DNA of 64,000 nt, taken from CAWBOY01 sp963790585. Lineage in GTDB: Bacteria; Planctomycetota; Planctomycetia; Gemmatales; Gemmataceae. Below the pieces are notes generated by a model. The model was not told the DNA's origin. It did no database searches and saw nothing but the letters and a program-made list of their open reading frames with translations. The DNA lies in the NCBI GenBank assembly GCA_963790585.1, contig CAWBOY010000001.1:186001-250000 (forward strand), given 5' to 3'. Positions 25,486 through 35,000 of the stretch are shown in pieces. The translations under genes were made by a program, and so were the position numbers. The number at the start of each line of letters is the position of its first letter. Within the stretch, counting starts at the first letter, position 1.

Positions 25486-26856
25486 TCAGGGAATCTCGCC
25501 GGCCGCCCGAAGGGCAGTGACGGCCGCCTCGAGTGAAACGGCGTACCGCAGTCCGGCAGCAGCAGCCTCGGTGGCGATATCTGTGTGGAACACGGCCGCG
25601 TTTGGAGCGGCGAAGTCGGACCGGTTTGAACTGACCAACACACGCCATTGAGCATAGCCGTTGTCCGCGAGCAAGGTGCTAAGCCGAAGGGCGTGGCCGA
25701 GGATGTAACAGTCCTTAACCGCACCTCCTTTATTTCCCGAGAACGGCTTCTTCTTGGAAGCCACGCGGTTGATCGCCCAGGACATGCCGTCGTGATCGCG
25801 GCGAAGTACGTTGGCTGCCGTCAGCAGTTCATGCGATAACTTCTCAAGCTCGTCGATAAGGATCCCTGGCGGGAGCACCGGAAGAGGCGGTGCCGGCAGC
25901 CCGAGGTCGGCGGCGATTTGCCAGGTCGCGGTGAAAGCCAGGACGGCTCTCTCGCCGTCTCCGCGGGCGGCCGGGAGGTTCTCGTGCCACTCGTCGGGGA
26001 CGATGTCCTGAACCAAGAGTTGAACCGACCCAGCAGCGGAAAGTGCCAGCAGCTCGACACCGGCCCGGACAGTCGGGGTTAGATCCCGCTGCGGAGCCTG
26101 GACGATCCGGACGATGTCGAGCAACGTGCAAGTGTCCAGAAAGAGAACCGGCTTAGGGGTCGCGATCAGGTCTGCCACGGCCTGGGCGACGGCGATCATG
26201 GGGCCATGGCCTCCAACCGCTTTGCGAGCAAATCGGAGTCTGCGAAAAACCGGTCGGTTACGCGCCGTGACGGCCGCCTGCTCCCAGCCGCTGTCTGCTA
26301 GCCACCGACTCAGTTCGGCGCGGCCGATGGCGACCTGCTCTGTCAGGCATCCAGAGACAAGTTGGTCCCATAGTCCTTCTGCCTGATCCGTGAGTGGCCA
26401 CTCCCCATCAGCTGTGTCGGCGAACCGGATAAAGAGCATCTCGGCGGCAGGGGTTAGGACGCTCCCCAGCCCGAAGACCGGCCGCGTGAATCGGACACCC
26501 GTCTTTGCGGTGGCGGGCAGCACGCAGCCAGTACCGAACTCAGCAACCAGCAAAGCTACCCGCCCAGGCTCATCCGAGGCCGCATGGCGAATCAGCTGAA
26601 CCGGACCACCGCGCACCCGTGTAGCGCTCACACGCTGGAGCCACAACCGCACCGACGCATCTCCAGTGCGGTCGAACAGGTAGCAGCGGATACGATCCGG
26701 CCGCGTCCGGGTACGCTCATACTCCGAATCGCGAATCCACCCGGACGGCAAGGTCGCGTCGATCAACTCAAGGAACCGGCTGACGATGTTTGCAGCGCCT
26801 CGGTACAGCGCGGCTCGCCACTCGCGGAGCGGAGCAAACTGATCGATCATGGTCAC
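25486..26856 (-). CDS. PIN-domain protein with unknown N-terminal half
   Basis: 456 residues. The C-terminal half (about 235-440) looks like a PIN ribonuclease: FLDTCTLLDIV (Asp 241), PDEWHEN (Glu 289), GGAVKDCYILGHAL (Asp 382) and LVSSNRSDF (Asp 414) are placed like the acidic active site. The N-terminal 220 residues, rich in Arg and Trp, match nothing I know. PIN proteins are often toxins or RNA-processing enzymes, but here it is large and has no small antitoxin gene beside it. The start is GTG 26856, five bases after AAGGAGA; ATG 26850 is possible. Function not assigned. Confidence 0.68.
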   Translation of the reverse strand: MTMIDQFAPLREWRAALYRGAANIVSRFLELIDATLPSGWIRDSEYERTRTRPDRIRCYLFDRTGDASVRLWLQRVSATRVRGGPVQLIRHAASDEPGRVALLVAEFGTGCVLPATAKTGVRFTRPVFGLGSVLTPAAEMLFIRFADTADGEWPLTDQAEGLWDQLVSGCLTEQVAIGRAELSRWLADSGWEQAAVTARNRPVFRRLRFARKAVGGHGPMIAVAQAVADLIATPKPVLFLDTCTLLDIVRIVQAPQRDLTPTVRAGVELLALSAAGSVQLLVQDIVPDEWHENLPAARGDGERAVLAFTATWQIAADLGLPAPPLPVLPPGILIDELEKLSHELLTAANVLRRDHDGMSWAINRVASKKKPFSGNKGGAVKDCYILGHALRLSTLLADNGYAQWRVLVSSNRSDFAAPNAAVFHTDIATEAAAAGLRYAVSLEAAVTALRAAGEIP

Positions 26857-26921
26857 GGGCTCTCCTTCTGGTGGACGACCAAGGTCATCAACTTGTGCGC
26901 TCTGGTCAAATGCCGAGTGGG

Positions 26922-29015
26922 CTACGGTCTGGCTGACGAGTCATCGCCCGTCCGCTTCTTGTGCTTGTTCTGGCGGCGAGCGCCCTGCCTCCCCGGCCGA
27001 TATCCCTGCTTCGGCAACCCGCGCTCCCCCGCCGCCTCCCCCTTCGCCGGATTCGCCACGGTATGATAATGATCCCCACGCGCCCCTTCATTCGCCTGTC
27101 GCCGACGCGCTGCTAACGCTTCCTTCGGCGGCACCGAAGGGATCAAACAATCACACCCCCCACCAATCAAATCCCCACGTCCCGCTTGGAGGAGCGCCTC
27201 GCGCACCATGAAGTAATTCTCCGCTTTGAAGAACTGCATCAGCGCACGCTGTGATTTTCGATCGCGCAGCCCCTTGGCGACATAGACCTCCTGCTTCGTG
27301 AATGGATCCAGTCCCGTGTGATACATACAAGTGGCGATGTCGAATGGTGCGGGGATGAAATCCTGTACTTGATCGGGGCGGTAGCCGTTGCGCTTGAGGA
27401 ATAGGGCCAGGTCGATCATTGAGTGTATGTCGGAGCCGGGATGGCTTGCGATGTAATAGGGGACGAGGAACTGCTTCGGCTTGCCAGCGTCCTTGGTTGC
27501 CTTGTTGAAGGAGTTGGCGAAGCTCTCGAAATTGTCGTTCACCGGTTTTTTCATCAGTTCGAGTACATGTTTGTCCGTATGTTCAGGGGCGACCTTGAGA
27601 TGGCCGCCGACGTGATGGCCGGTCAGTTCGCGCATGTATTCCGGCGAGAGTTGGGCCAGGTCCATGCGGACCCCGCTGGCGACGAGGACTTTGCGAATGC
27701 CCGGTTCGGTGCGGGCCCGCTTCATCAGTTCGATGAGCGGGCCATGGTCGGTGCCGAGGAGTTTGCAGATCGTGGGATGAACGCAGGAGAGGCGTTTGCA
27801 CTTCGCTTCCACTTCGGGGCGCGAGCAGCGCATCTGATACATATTCGCCGTCGGCCCGCCGATATCGCTGATGATCCCCTTGAAATCCGGGTCGGCCGCG
27901 AGCTGCCGAACCTCTTTCATGATCGACTCTTGCGATCTCGATTGTATTGTTCTGCCCTGGTGGGCCGTGATCGAGCAGAAGGTGCAGCCACCGAAGCAGC
28001 CGCGCATGATCGTCACGGAATCCTTAATCATCTCGAACGCGGGGATTGGCTCCGTGTAGCTCGGATGTGGCCGGCGCGTGTAGCCAAAGTCGTAGACGCG
28101 ATCCATCTCCTCTTCGGTGAGCGGCAATGTCGGTGGATTGACGACGACCGCCTCCCGGCCATGGAACTGCACCAGCGTCTTGGCGTTCAGCGGATTCGTG
28201 TTGACGTGAATGATCCGCGTCGCGTTGGCGAAAGCGAAACGATCCGTTTTGATTTCGTCAAAGGTCGGCAAAAACTCGACCGAGCTTGGGTCCGCAGCGA
28301 GCGCGGGAATGACCGGCTCTTTCTTGGCAAGCTGGTCGGCCTCACGAGCGCCGAGCAGGTAGGCCACGCCGCGAAGATCGCGCAACTCGCGGACCGATTG
28401 CCCGGCTGCAAGCCGTTGGGCGATCTCAATAATCGGCTTTTCGCCCATGCCATAGACTACAAGGTCCGCTTTGCAATCCAGCAAGATCGACCGCCGAACG
28501 GTATCACTCCAATAATCATAATGCCCCAACCGTCGTAGCGACGCCTCGACGCCGCCAGCAAGAATTGGCACACCCGGAAACGCTTCACGGGCACGATGGC
28601 AATACGGCAACGTTGCCCGATCAGGCCTCAGCCCAATCCGACCACCCGGCGAATAGGCATCGTCGTTGCGGACTTTCTTGTTCGCTGTGTAATGATTGAT
28701 GAGCGAGTCCATCGTCCCAGCGCTGATGGCGAAAAAGAGCCGGGGCCGACCAAACTGCCGCCATGGTTCGCAGCTGCGCCAATCCGGCTGGCTCAGGATC
28801 GCAACGCGAAAACCCGCCGATTCGAGCGTGCGCGCCAGGATCGCCATCGCGAAGCTCGGATGATCGACATAGGCATCACCCGTGACGAAGACGACATCGA
28901 CATAATCCCAGCCGCGCGCCTGCATCTCCGCAGCGGTCATGGGCGCGAGGGGAGACGGCGGCCGTTCGCTCAAGAGCGGCAATGTGAAACGATCGGGCGA
29001 CGACGTGGCGGCCAT
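26922..29015 (-). CDS. ygiQ: YgiQ family radical SAM protein
   Basis: 697 residues, the usual size. N-terminal YgiQ domain (WDYVDVVFVTGDAYVDHPSF), then the radical SAM cluster motif CFGGCTFC that holds the 4Fe-4S centre, and the conserved C-terminal region with YVAKGLRDRK and GCDCLIP, ending in a basic Lys/Arg tail. YgiQ proteins are widely conserved; their reaction is not known. An independent C-terminal remnant lies at 20245-20680. Downstream, the PIN and Uma2 genes run in the same direction 65 bases away. Confidence 0.93.
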   Translation of the reverse strand: MAATSSPDRFTLPLLSERPPSPLAPMTAAEMQARGWDYVDVVFVTGDAYVDHPSFAMAILARTLESAGFRVAILSQPDWRSCEPWRQFGRPRLFFAISAGTMDSLINHYTANKKVRNDDAYSPGGRIGLRPDRATLPYCHRAREAFPGVPILAGGVEASLRRLGHYDYWSDTVRRSILLDCKADLVVYGMGEKPIIEIAQRLAAGQSVRELRDLRGVAYLLGAREADQLAKKEPVIPALAADPSSVEFLPTFDEIKTDRFAFANATRIIHVNTNPLNAKTLVQFHGREAVVVNPPTLPLTEEEMDRVYDFGYTRRPHPSYTEPIPAFEMIKDSVTIMRGCFGGCTFCSITAHQGRTIQSRSQESIMKEVRQLAADPDFKGIISDIGGPTANMYQMRCSRPEVEAKCKRLSCVHPTICKLLGTDHGPLIELMKRARTEPGIRKVLVASGVRMDLAQLSPEYMRELTGHHVGGHLKVAPEHTDKHVLELMKKPVNDNFESFANSFNKATKDAGKPKQFLVPYYIASHPGSDIHSMIDLALFLKRNGYRPDQVQDFIPAPFDIATCMYHTGLDPFTKQEVYVAKGLRDRKSQRALMQFFKAENYFMVREALLQAGRGDLIGGGCDCLIPSVPPKEALAARRRQANEGARGDHYHTVANPAKGEAAGERGLPKQGYRPGRQGARRQNKHKKRTGDDSSARP

Positions 29016-29042
29016 GATTCAATCCAAATCAAAAAGAGACGA

Positions 29043-29267
29043 TTACTTTACTTCCGAAGCCGGCGGCTCCGGGGGCTGTGATTTCTTCGGCCTTGGATGA
29101 CCGAATTTCTCTAAATAGCGCTTGTCGCGCTCCCGCTCGCGCTCTGCCTTCTCCTCGGGAGTCGGCTCCCGAGAATCGGTTTCGTCGAGAATGAGAATGT
29201 GGTCTGCCCAGCCATTTGGGCCGAGAATAGATTTAGCGCGCTCGGGATCTGGCAGGAGTTCGATCAT
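29043..29267 (-). CDS. Small charged hypothetical protein
   Basis: 74 residues, about half of them charged, with a Glu/Arg-rich helix (PEEKAERERERDKRYLEK) and a Pro-rich tail. Its ATG overlaps the stop codon of the upstream gene by four bases (ATGA), which argues that it is really translated. The ygiQ gene begins 28 bases downstream. No family recognised. Confidence 0.55.
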   Translation of the reverse strand: MIELLPDPERAKSILGPNGWADHILILDETDSREPTPEEKAERERERDKRYLEKFGHPRPKKSQPPEPPASEVK

Positions 29268-29662
29268 GTGTCGGATCCTCGCTCAAAGATAGTTAACACA
29301 CATTGGGCGACCGTTTCATTGTATATCTGAAAGCTCACCACATATCTCCCTGCGGTCGGGAATATACACGATGAAACCCGATGAAGAATGCTCATTTGCG
29401 AAAGAGGGTTTTCAAATGTAGTCTGAAAACTTCGGTCATATATGGTTTCTAAGTCGTTGAGTCGGTCGATGATCAGGGAACAACTCATTTGGCCGAGACC
29501 ATCGGTCAATACGGATTGAACCGTGAACGCTTGCGGCTCAGTGGGAAACTCGTTGAACGCGAGTTTACGAAACGTATTTATTAGACTCGTGTTGCGCGAG
29601 GTATGGTCTGTAATTGCCAACTGACACAATGTCAAACTAACCGCATTCGGTCGCTGGATCAT
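29264..29662 (-). CDS. Hypothetical protein, DUF6941-like
   Basis: 132 residues without a signal peptide. The pattern RNTSLINTFRKLAFNEFPTEPQ...FTVQSVLTDGLGQ...SCSLIIDRLNDLE and the final GRYVVSFQIYNETVAQCVLTI look like a single beta-sandwich domain of the type known from DUF6941 proteins; this is from memory of the family pattern. Overlap with the next gene suggests a two-gene unit with ygiQ downstream. Function unknown. Confidence 0.55.
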   Translation of the reverse strand: MIQRPNAVSLTLCQLAITDHTSRNTSLINTFRKLAFNEFPTEPQAFTVQSVLTDGLGQMSCSLIIDRLNDLETIYDRSFQTTFENPLSQMSILHRVSSCIFPTAGRYVVSFQIYNETVAQCVLTIFERGSDT

Positions 29663-29739
29663 ACCTTCGGTCCTCTCGCCGTCATTTCATGTCCTTCGGA
29701 CCGTCACAGAAAAACCTCACTCCTCCGCACCGCCCGTCG

Positions 29740-30096
29740 TCAACGGATTCCGCGCAAAATCATCTCTTCCAACGGCCTCCCCTCGACCAAATGCTGCTGC
29801 ACAAACTCGGGTGTCCTTTCCGCCGACATACCATGATACCACGTTCCCTCGGGATATACGACCAGGGCTGGTCCTTGAACGCAGATGCGCAGGCAGCCGA
29901 CCTTGGTGCGGTAGCAGGCATTCTCGCCCGTTGCTAGTCCCTTATCCTTGAGCTGTTGCTTGAGTACCTCCCAGGCGGCCAAGCCCTCTTCCGGCGTGCA
30001 GCACTTCGGCCCGGTACAGAGCAAGACGTGCCGCCGATAGCCGCCGATGCCGAGGTTTGTGGTGATCTGACGCAGTTGGTCGGCTTCGTCGGACAT
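29740..30096 (-). CDS. Thioredoxin-like 2Fe-2S ferredoxin
   Basis: 118 residues with four cysteines placed as in thioredoxin-fold ferredoxins (CTGPKCC near residue 27 and VGCLRICVQGP near 67), followed by the VVYPEGTWYHG motif of this family. Such proteins carry electrons or help build iron-sulfur clusters. AAGGAG lies six bases upstream of the ATG. It is a stand-alone gene on the same strand as the unknown pair downstream. Confidence 0.88.
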   Translation of the reverse strand: MSDEADQLRQITTNLGIGGYRRHVLLCTGPKCCTPEEGLAAWEVLKQQLKDKGLATGENACYRTKVGCLRICVQGPALVVYPEGTWYHGMSAERTPEFVQQHLVEGRPLEEMILRGIR

Positions 30097-30246
30097 GAGG
30101 ACTCCTTCGGCTTACTTGGAATGAATTTGTACGCTTGAATTTGTAAGGACTCATGGAATCCAAAGCTCGTTGGGGCCAAGATGCTGACGGTTGTGGTCGG
30201 GAGATCGTCGCGCAAATCTGACTGACCCACAAATGCCAAACCAGGC

Positions 30247-30345
30247 TTAGAGCCTATCCGAAAAAGGGGTCGGGTACCATTGTGCGAAGCACCCATCGGG
30301 CCGTTCCGGCAATGGTACCCGACCCCTTTTTCGGATAGGCTCTAA
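30247..30345. repeat. REP hairpin, 36-bp perfect arms
   Basis: Arms 30247-30282 and 30310-30345 are exact reverse complements (TTAGAGCCTATCCG...GGTCGGGTACCATTG) with a 27-base GC-rich loop. The core CCGAAAAAGGGG recurs at 47581-47667, where the loop sequence is inverted. The right arm CCCCTTTTTCGGATAG is a good model of the empty target of intron copy 1. Confidence 0.9.
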
Positions 30346-30358
30346 TTGTTTCCGAACT

Positions 30359-31546
30359 CTAACGGACGCAGGCTACGACACACTTCAAATACTGCGATTC
30401 CAGGCAGGACACGGAAATCGGATGGTCGCTCGCCGCGCCGCGGACCTCGATTAGCTGCACCTCGCGCCGCGCCTCGGCCGCGACCTGTGCGAGAACTTCG
30501 AGCAGCATCCCCGCCGTGACTAGTCCGGAGCAACAACAGGTGACCAACAAGCCATCGGGTTCCAGAAGGCGAACCGCCAGAGCCTGCAGGCGCCGATAGG
30601 CACGGAGCGCGTCCTCCACCGCGTCGCGCGCTCGCGCGAATTTCGGCGGGTCGAGAATAATCAAGCCATACGAATCACCGTTGGCAATCCGTTCTTGAAG
30701 GTCTTCGAAGGCATCGGCGTGAACGAAGTTCATTCGATCTTGCAGCCCATTCGCCAGGGCGTTGGCGCGGGCCAGGTCCAAAGCCGGCTCGGATTGATCG
30801 ATGCCGATGACATGGGTTGCGCCCGCCTTGGCCGTATGAATCCCAAAGCCGCCGCTGTAGCAAAAGGCGTCGAGAACGCGGCGACCAGCCGCGAGTTTGG
30901 CTACGGCTTGGCGGTTGTCGCGCTGGTCCAGATAGAAGCCGGTCTTTTGGCCTTCGGCAAGATTGACGTGAAAGATCAGACCGTGTTCTTCGATCGTAGT
31001 TGAACCATTTGGGACGGAACCTCGCAACGGGCCGTCGCGCAGCTCCAGGCCTTCGAGGTGACTGATGCCACGCTCCGTGCGTAGGTATATTCCGTCTGAT
31101 GGAATCAATTCGCTCAGTACATTTGCAAACATCGCGCGCCTCAGTGCAAGTGCGAGTGACGTAAATTGCACGGTGAGCCAAGATCCAAAGCGATCGACGA
31201 CCAGGCCCGATAGGCCGTCGCCTTCGCTGTTTACGAGCCGACACGCTTCACGCGGTTGATTGAGGCCGAGCCTCTCTCGCAAGCGAATGGCAGTCTGGAG
31301 GCGCTCGCGAAAAAACTCTTCATCAAGAGCTTGATCACGCAACCATGAATAAAGCCGAACTCGGATCTTGCTTTGGCTATTAAAGAGGCCACGAGCAAGA
31401 AACTCGCCTTTTTGAGTCAGCAATTCGACTTCATCACCGTCGGCGGGTTCGCCCGCGACGGAGTCGATGGCGCCGGCAAAAACCCAGGGATGCCGGCCAT
31501 AAAAAGGCCGGGCCTGCCTGGCTCGTAAAATAACGCGCTTGGTCAT
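30359..31546 (-). CDS. rlmI: 23S rRNA m5C methyltransferase-like (RlmI family)
   Basis: 395 residues: an N-terminal PUA domain (RARQARPFYGRHPWVFAGAI), a middle domain and a Rossmann SAM-binding C-terminus with VLDAFCYSGGFGIHTA, VIGIDQSEPAL, FVHADAFEDL and the catalytic ILDPPKFAR. CCCSGL matches the second conserved Cys region. RlmI methylates C1962 of 23S rRNA; other members of the family have other targets. It leads a minus-strand series with a response regulator and a transglutaminase upstream. Confidence 0.88.
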   Translation of the reverse strand: MTKRVILRARQARPFYGRHPWVFAGAIDSVAGEPADGDEVELLTQKGEFLARGLFNSQSKIRVRLYSWLRDQALDEEFFRERLQTAIRLRERLGLNQPREACRLVNSEGDGLSGLVVDRFGSWLTVQFTSLALALRRAMFANVLSELIPSDGIYLRTERGISHLEGLELRDGPLRGSVPNGSTTIEEHGLIFHVNLAEGQKTGFYLDQRDNRQAVAKLAAGRRVLDAFCYSGGFGIHTAKAGATHVIGIDQSEPALDLARANALANGLQDRMNFVHADAFEDLQERIANGDSYGLIILDPPKFARARDAVEDALRAYRRLQALAVRLLEPDGLLVTCCCSGLVTAGMLLEVLAQVAAEARREVQLIEVRGAASDHPISVSCLESQYLKCVVACVR

Positions 31547-31632
31547 AAGGAAGTGTCAGCGAATAAAGAGGCGAACCCAGTCGCGCGACTGGCGGGATGA
31601 GAATCGGGCGGATCCGTGTGTTCAGCGGTTTT

Positions 31633-32104
31633 TCAATTGCTACCTTTTTCGACGGCTTCGATGTAGGCCAGGGCCCGATCAAGATCGCGTTTGTAACGCC
31701 GACTCGCCAAGAGGGAGCGCACTGCGCAACAACAGTTCCTTTTTGTTGATCGGTTTGGACAAAAACTCATCCGTTCCGGCTTCGACCGCCCGGTTGACGT
31801 CGCTCGCTTGATCAAGATGGGTAATCATCAATACGGCGATGTCGCGGGTTTTCGGATCAGCGCGGAGCCTTTTGCAAACTTCAAAGCCGCTAATGCGCGG
31901 CATCATAATATCAAGCAGGATCAAATCGGGATTCCAAGAGGCTACCTCTTGAAGCGTTTGGTCGCCGTCAAAAGCCGTCCGAAGTTCGTAATTGGCCTCG
32001 CTCAAATAGGCCTCGAGCAACTCCGCCCCTTGGGGGTTGTCATCCGCGATCAAGACGCGCGGAACGGGATTGGGTGCAAGTGAACTTGGAATGGCGGAAC
32101 TCAT
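31633..32104 (-). pseudogene. Response regulator receiver protein, 3' end frameshifted
   Basis: A single REC domain: acidic pair IADDN, the phospho-acceptor Asp in LILLDIMMP (near residue 65), ITHLD and the Lys of LSKPINKKELLLR. The frame as given ends with a garbled tail; the other frame continues VRSLLASRRYKRDLDRALAYIE and stops at 31633, as in stand-alone REC proteins with a helical tail. The shift is near 31728. GAGAGG precedes the ATG. No histidine kinase is next to it. The receiver domain itself is complete, so function may survive. Confidence 0.8.
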
Positions 32105-32170
32105 AATGCGCCTCTCTTTCTCGCTGCCTGGATTATAAGAGGTCGAGCTGGAATAGCGAGCGGCCCGTAG

Positions 32171-34440
32171 TCAACGCATGGCCGCCGCGAAGAGCCGCAC
32201 CTGCTCGTCCAGCTCCTTTTCGAGTGCCGGAGAACGAGCCTGTTTTCCGAATCTTACGAGATAGAGATAGTCGACTATTCGATCCGGCAGCGTGCCGAAA
32301 CGCTCGGCGGCTTCCGCGTGTCGTCGAATGAGTATCGAGGCGGCCAGCGCCATGTTGCGCGGCGTCTGCCCGGGGGTTGGGATCAATCCTTTCCGTTCCA
32401 GCAGGCTGAGTAATCTTGCATAGGACCGAAGGCCTGAGCTTGCCCGAGCATGATGCAATCGCTTTGGCATGCTTGACTTTAGCCAGTCGGCCGCGCTGAT
32501 GCCCAAGCCAAATAGTCCAAGAATCAAAGTCACCCAGGCGAGCAACTGCAGCCAGCCACGCAAGCCCTGATTTCCCGTCAGAACGGACACCAGGTCCGCC
32601 TGGCGCTGACCATTGTAATCAACAACTAACTCACGCCAAACATCAACGTGTTTGTTCTCCGCGCCAGAGGGATTTGAACTACTCAACGCGGCCGCTCCGC
32701 CGCCCGGCGTCGGATCAAGTGTGAGCCAATCATAGCCGCTGTCGTCGAGGCTGGGAACAATTGCTTCGACCCAGCTATGAGCCTGGTTTTGCCGCACGAT
32801 GTAGTTCGCCTCGGTCACATCGTCGTCGACGCGAAACCCTTTGACGATCCGCGCGGGGATCCCGCGTGAGCGCAGCAATAAGGCCAGAGCGGACGCATAG
32901 AGTTCGCAATGACCCTTGCGCACGTTCTTCAAAAAGTCGTGCACCGGATCAAGCGACAGATCCTCGGATCGGATGTTGAGCGTATAGCTAAACTCGCCGG
33001 AGGAAGCCAGGTAATCATTCAGCGCCTTGGCGACACGGAAACTGTTCCCTGGCACAAGGTCCGCGGAAACAGGTCCCGCATCCATGCTGGTCAAGCCGGA
33101 TTTGCCCGCCGCCACGAGCTGCTCCAGCATTGTCTGAGCAAAATCGCAAATCGGTTGTGGCGGCAAGTGGCGTAGATCGTTGACATACGTTGCGTTGTCC
33201 CTGGCGTCGGGCGGCGTCGGCGTTTTTTTGAATTTTGGCCGGAGTTCGTCGAGGTCGACTACAGGAACGCGGTCTTGATGAAGAGGCTTACCGACTTTTT
33301 GGAGATATTTATACTCCTTTTGCAGCAATCCTGGACCTGGGACTAACGTCCCAATCGAGCGAAAGAAATATGGCCTCTGGTCCTCTGCCGTCTTTGCCGT
33401 GCGAAGGACCGGCAACAGCTCTCTGCGATCTTTAGGGAGCGAAATGGGCTCGGCCAAAAAGATGCCCCGCGCGTCCCTTATCTGAATATCAAAGTCAAGC
33501 AAATAGGCGTCTGGCCCGAGATCGGGCAATTCCCCCTGAGCCCCCCGACCCGAATCCCAATCCGGTATTGCCTTCACGGTCGTCCAATTACCGCCATGAT
33601 ATTTGTCGAGAACGCAGCCGCGCAGCGCAGAGGCGTCGGAATGGGCCGATTGCTCGACCCCGGCAGGGGCCTTCGGCGCACTACAAAGGCGGGGTCGTTC
33701 GTCGCCTCAATTTTACCAGTGACGGTAAGGTCAATCTTTTGATCAAAGCCAATCGTCGTCGGGTTCGGGTTGTCGGGGGTGGCTTTGTTATTCGTGAATA
33801 GCTGGTCGGGATTCCACGCTTGCCAGCGACCGCGCGGGACAAGCAGGAATAGGATGACGGACAGCAGCGCAATGACGATTCCCCAGCGTGCGAGAAAAGG
33901 CGTCATCGCCGCTCGAAACGGCATAGCCTTGGTCCGCAGCTCACGAGCTTGCAACTGGCTGCTGACGTAATGTAGGGCCAGACAAGCGTAACCACACAGA
34001 AAATAAACGCCGACTAGAACCCCGAAAAGCAATGTGTTGCTGAACACGCAGCCGAGACAAACCTGCAACAGACCGAGCCCTTGAATCAGCCAAAAGTCAC
34101 GCTGCTCGCGCGGCCGGAAGAGCTTGACGAGCATTAGGCTCATCAAGACAGGCCCGAGACATGGCAGGATCGACGTCAAGATCGGCAAAGATCCGGAATC
34201 GCGATCCCAAAAGAACCAAGCGGTCGCTGCCAACGTGATCGCCAAGCCAAGGATATTGGCCGGCATGGGTTGTAACGCGAACCGGCCCTCAACGCGCGCC
34301 GCCACGATAATCAGCACGAGCGCCGGCGGCAGGGCCCACTTGAGAAGCGGCACGAGCGACCATTCCGCGGAGACCAGGCATACGCACGCTAGTCCGAGCG
34401 TGAGGTGATTCAGCACGCGATAGCCGAACTCGAGAGACAT
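32171..34440 (-). pseudogene. TgpA-like membrane transglutaminase, frameshifted
   Basis: Two frames form one large protein of about 755 residues. The first has the DUF3488 N-terminal membrane domain with about six helices (from 34440) and ends near NDPAFVV; the second continues KAPAGVEQSAHSDASAL... and has the transglutaminase core with Cys in KGHCELYASALALLLRSRGIPARIV, His in QNQAHSWVEA and Asp in LDPTPGG, then a further helix and a DUF4129-like tail. The shift lies near 33690. The protein would be a membrane-anchored transglutaminase or peptidase acting outside the cell. ATG 34440 follows GAGG. Confidence 0.85.
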
Positions 34441-34480
34441 CGCCAACCTCGCCCCGAAAACACTTCTGTCAATGCCCGCA

Positions 34481-34939
34481 TTATTGCAGCGGATAGCATT
34501 CCAAGACGACGTAACCCGGCTCTTTCATGCCGAGGCTGAGATACGTCTTCCGCGCCGTTTCGTTATCCTTCTCCATATAGAGCCGAATACCGATCACGGA
34601 TGGGTCGCTCCGTGCCGCCTGGTGGACATGCTGATACAGCGCTCGAAAAACGCCGCGCCGGCGCCATTCTTGTCGGACATAAACGCTCTGAATCCACCAG
34701 ATCCAGCCATTGCGCCAGTCACTCCATTCGCGGGTATGCATAATTTGGCCGACGACCGCGCCACCGTCCTCGGCGACGAAATACCGCCCTTTGTCCGCGT
34801 CCTTCAACGCCGCGGCGACGCCCACGGCGAGGACGGCCGGGTCGAGTCGCTTCTGTTCAGTCTCGAGCGCTAGTAGACGATTGAACTCCTCGATGACGGT
34901 CGCATCCGTCCACTGAGCGTTGCGAATGATCACGGACAT
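34481..34939 (-). CDS. GNAT family N-acetyltransferase
   Basis: 152 residues with the acetyl-CoA fold: IRNAQWTDATVIEEFN at the start, IQSVYVRQEWRRRGVFRAL (the Q/RxxGxG/A-type motif, here RRRGVF) and YMEKDNETARKTYLSLGM. Acetylates an unknown amine. It is transcribed away from apt, with 61 bases between the two starts, so the promoters are back to back. Confidence 0.85.
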   Translation of the reverse strand: MSVIIRNAQWTDATVIEEFNRLLALETEQKRLDPAVLAVGVAAALKDADKGRYFVAEDGGAVVGQIMHTREWSDWRNGWIWWIQSVYVRQEWRRRGVFRALYQHVHQAARSDPSVIGIRLYMEKDNETARKTYLSLGMKEPGYVVLECYPLQ

Positions 34940-34941
34940 GG

Positions 34942-34971
34942 TTGCCTCAACGGGGCCGGGAACTACATTAT
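34942..34971 (+). promoter_or_regulatory. Candidate promoter of apt
   Basis: TTGCCT (34942) and CATTAT (34966) are spaced 18 bases apart; each matches four of six consensus positions. It lies 30 bases before the apt start in the divergent GNAT/apt gap. Weak evidence. Confidence 0.25.
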
Positions 34972-35000
34972 CCGTTCATTCTACAAGGAAGGAAACGTTG

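Noticed and set aside
25486..29015. Toxin-antitoxin operon made of the PIN gene and a neighbour
   Set aside because: PIN toxins are short and have a small partner gene overlapping or adjacent; here the protein is 456 residues and its neighbours are ygiQ and a Uma2-like gene.
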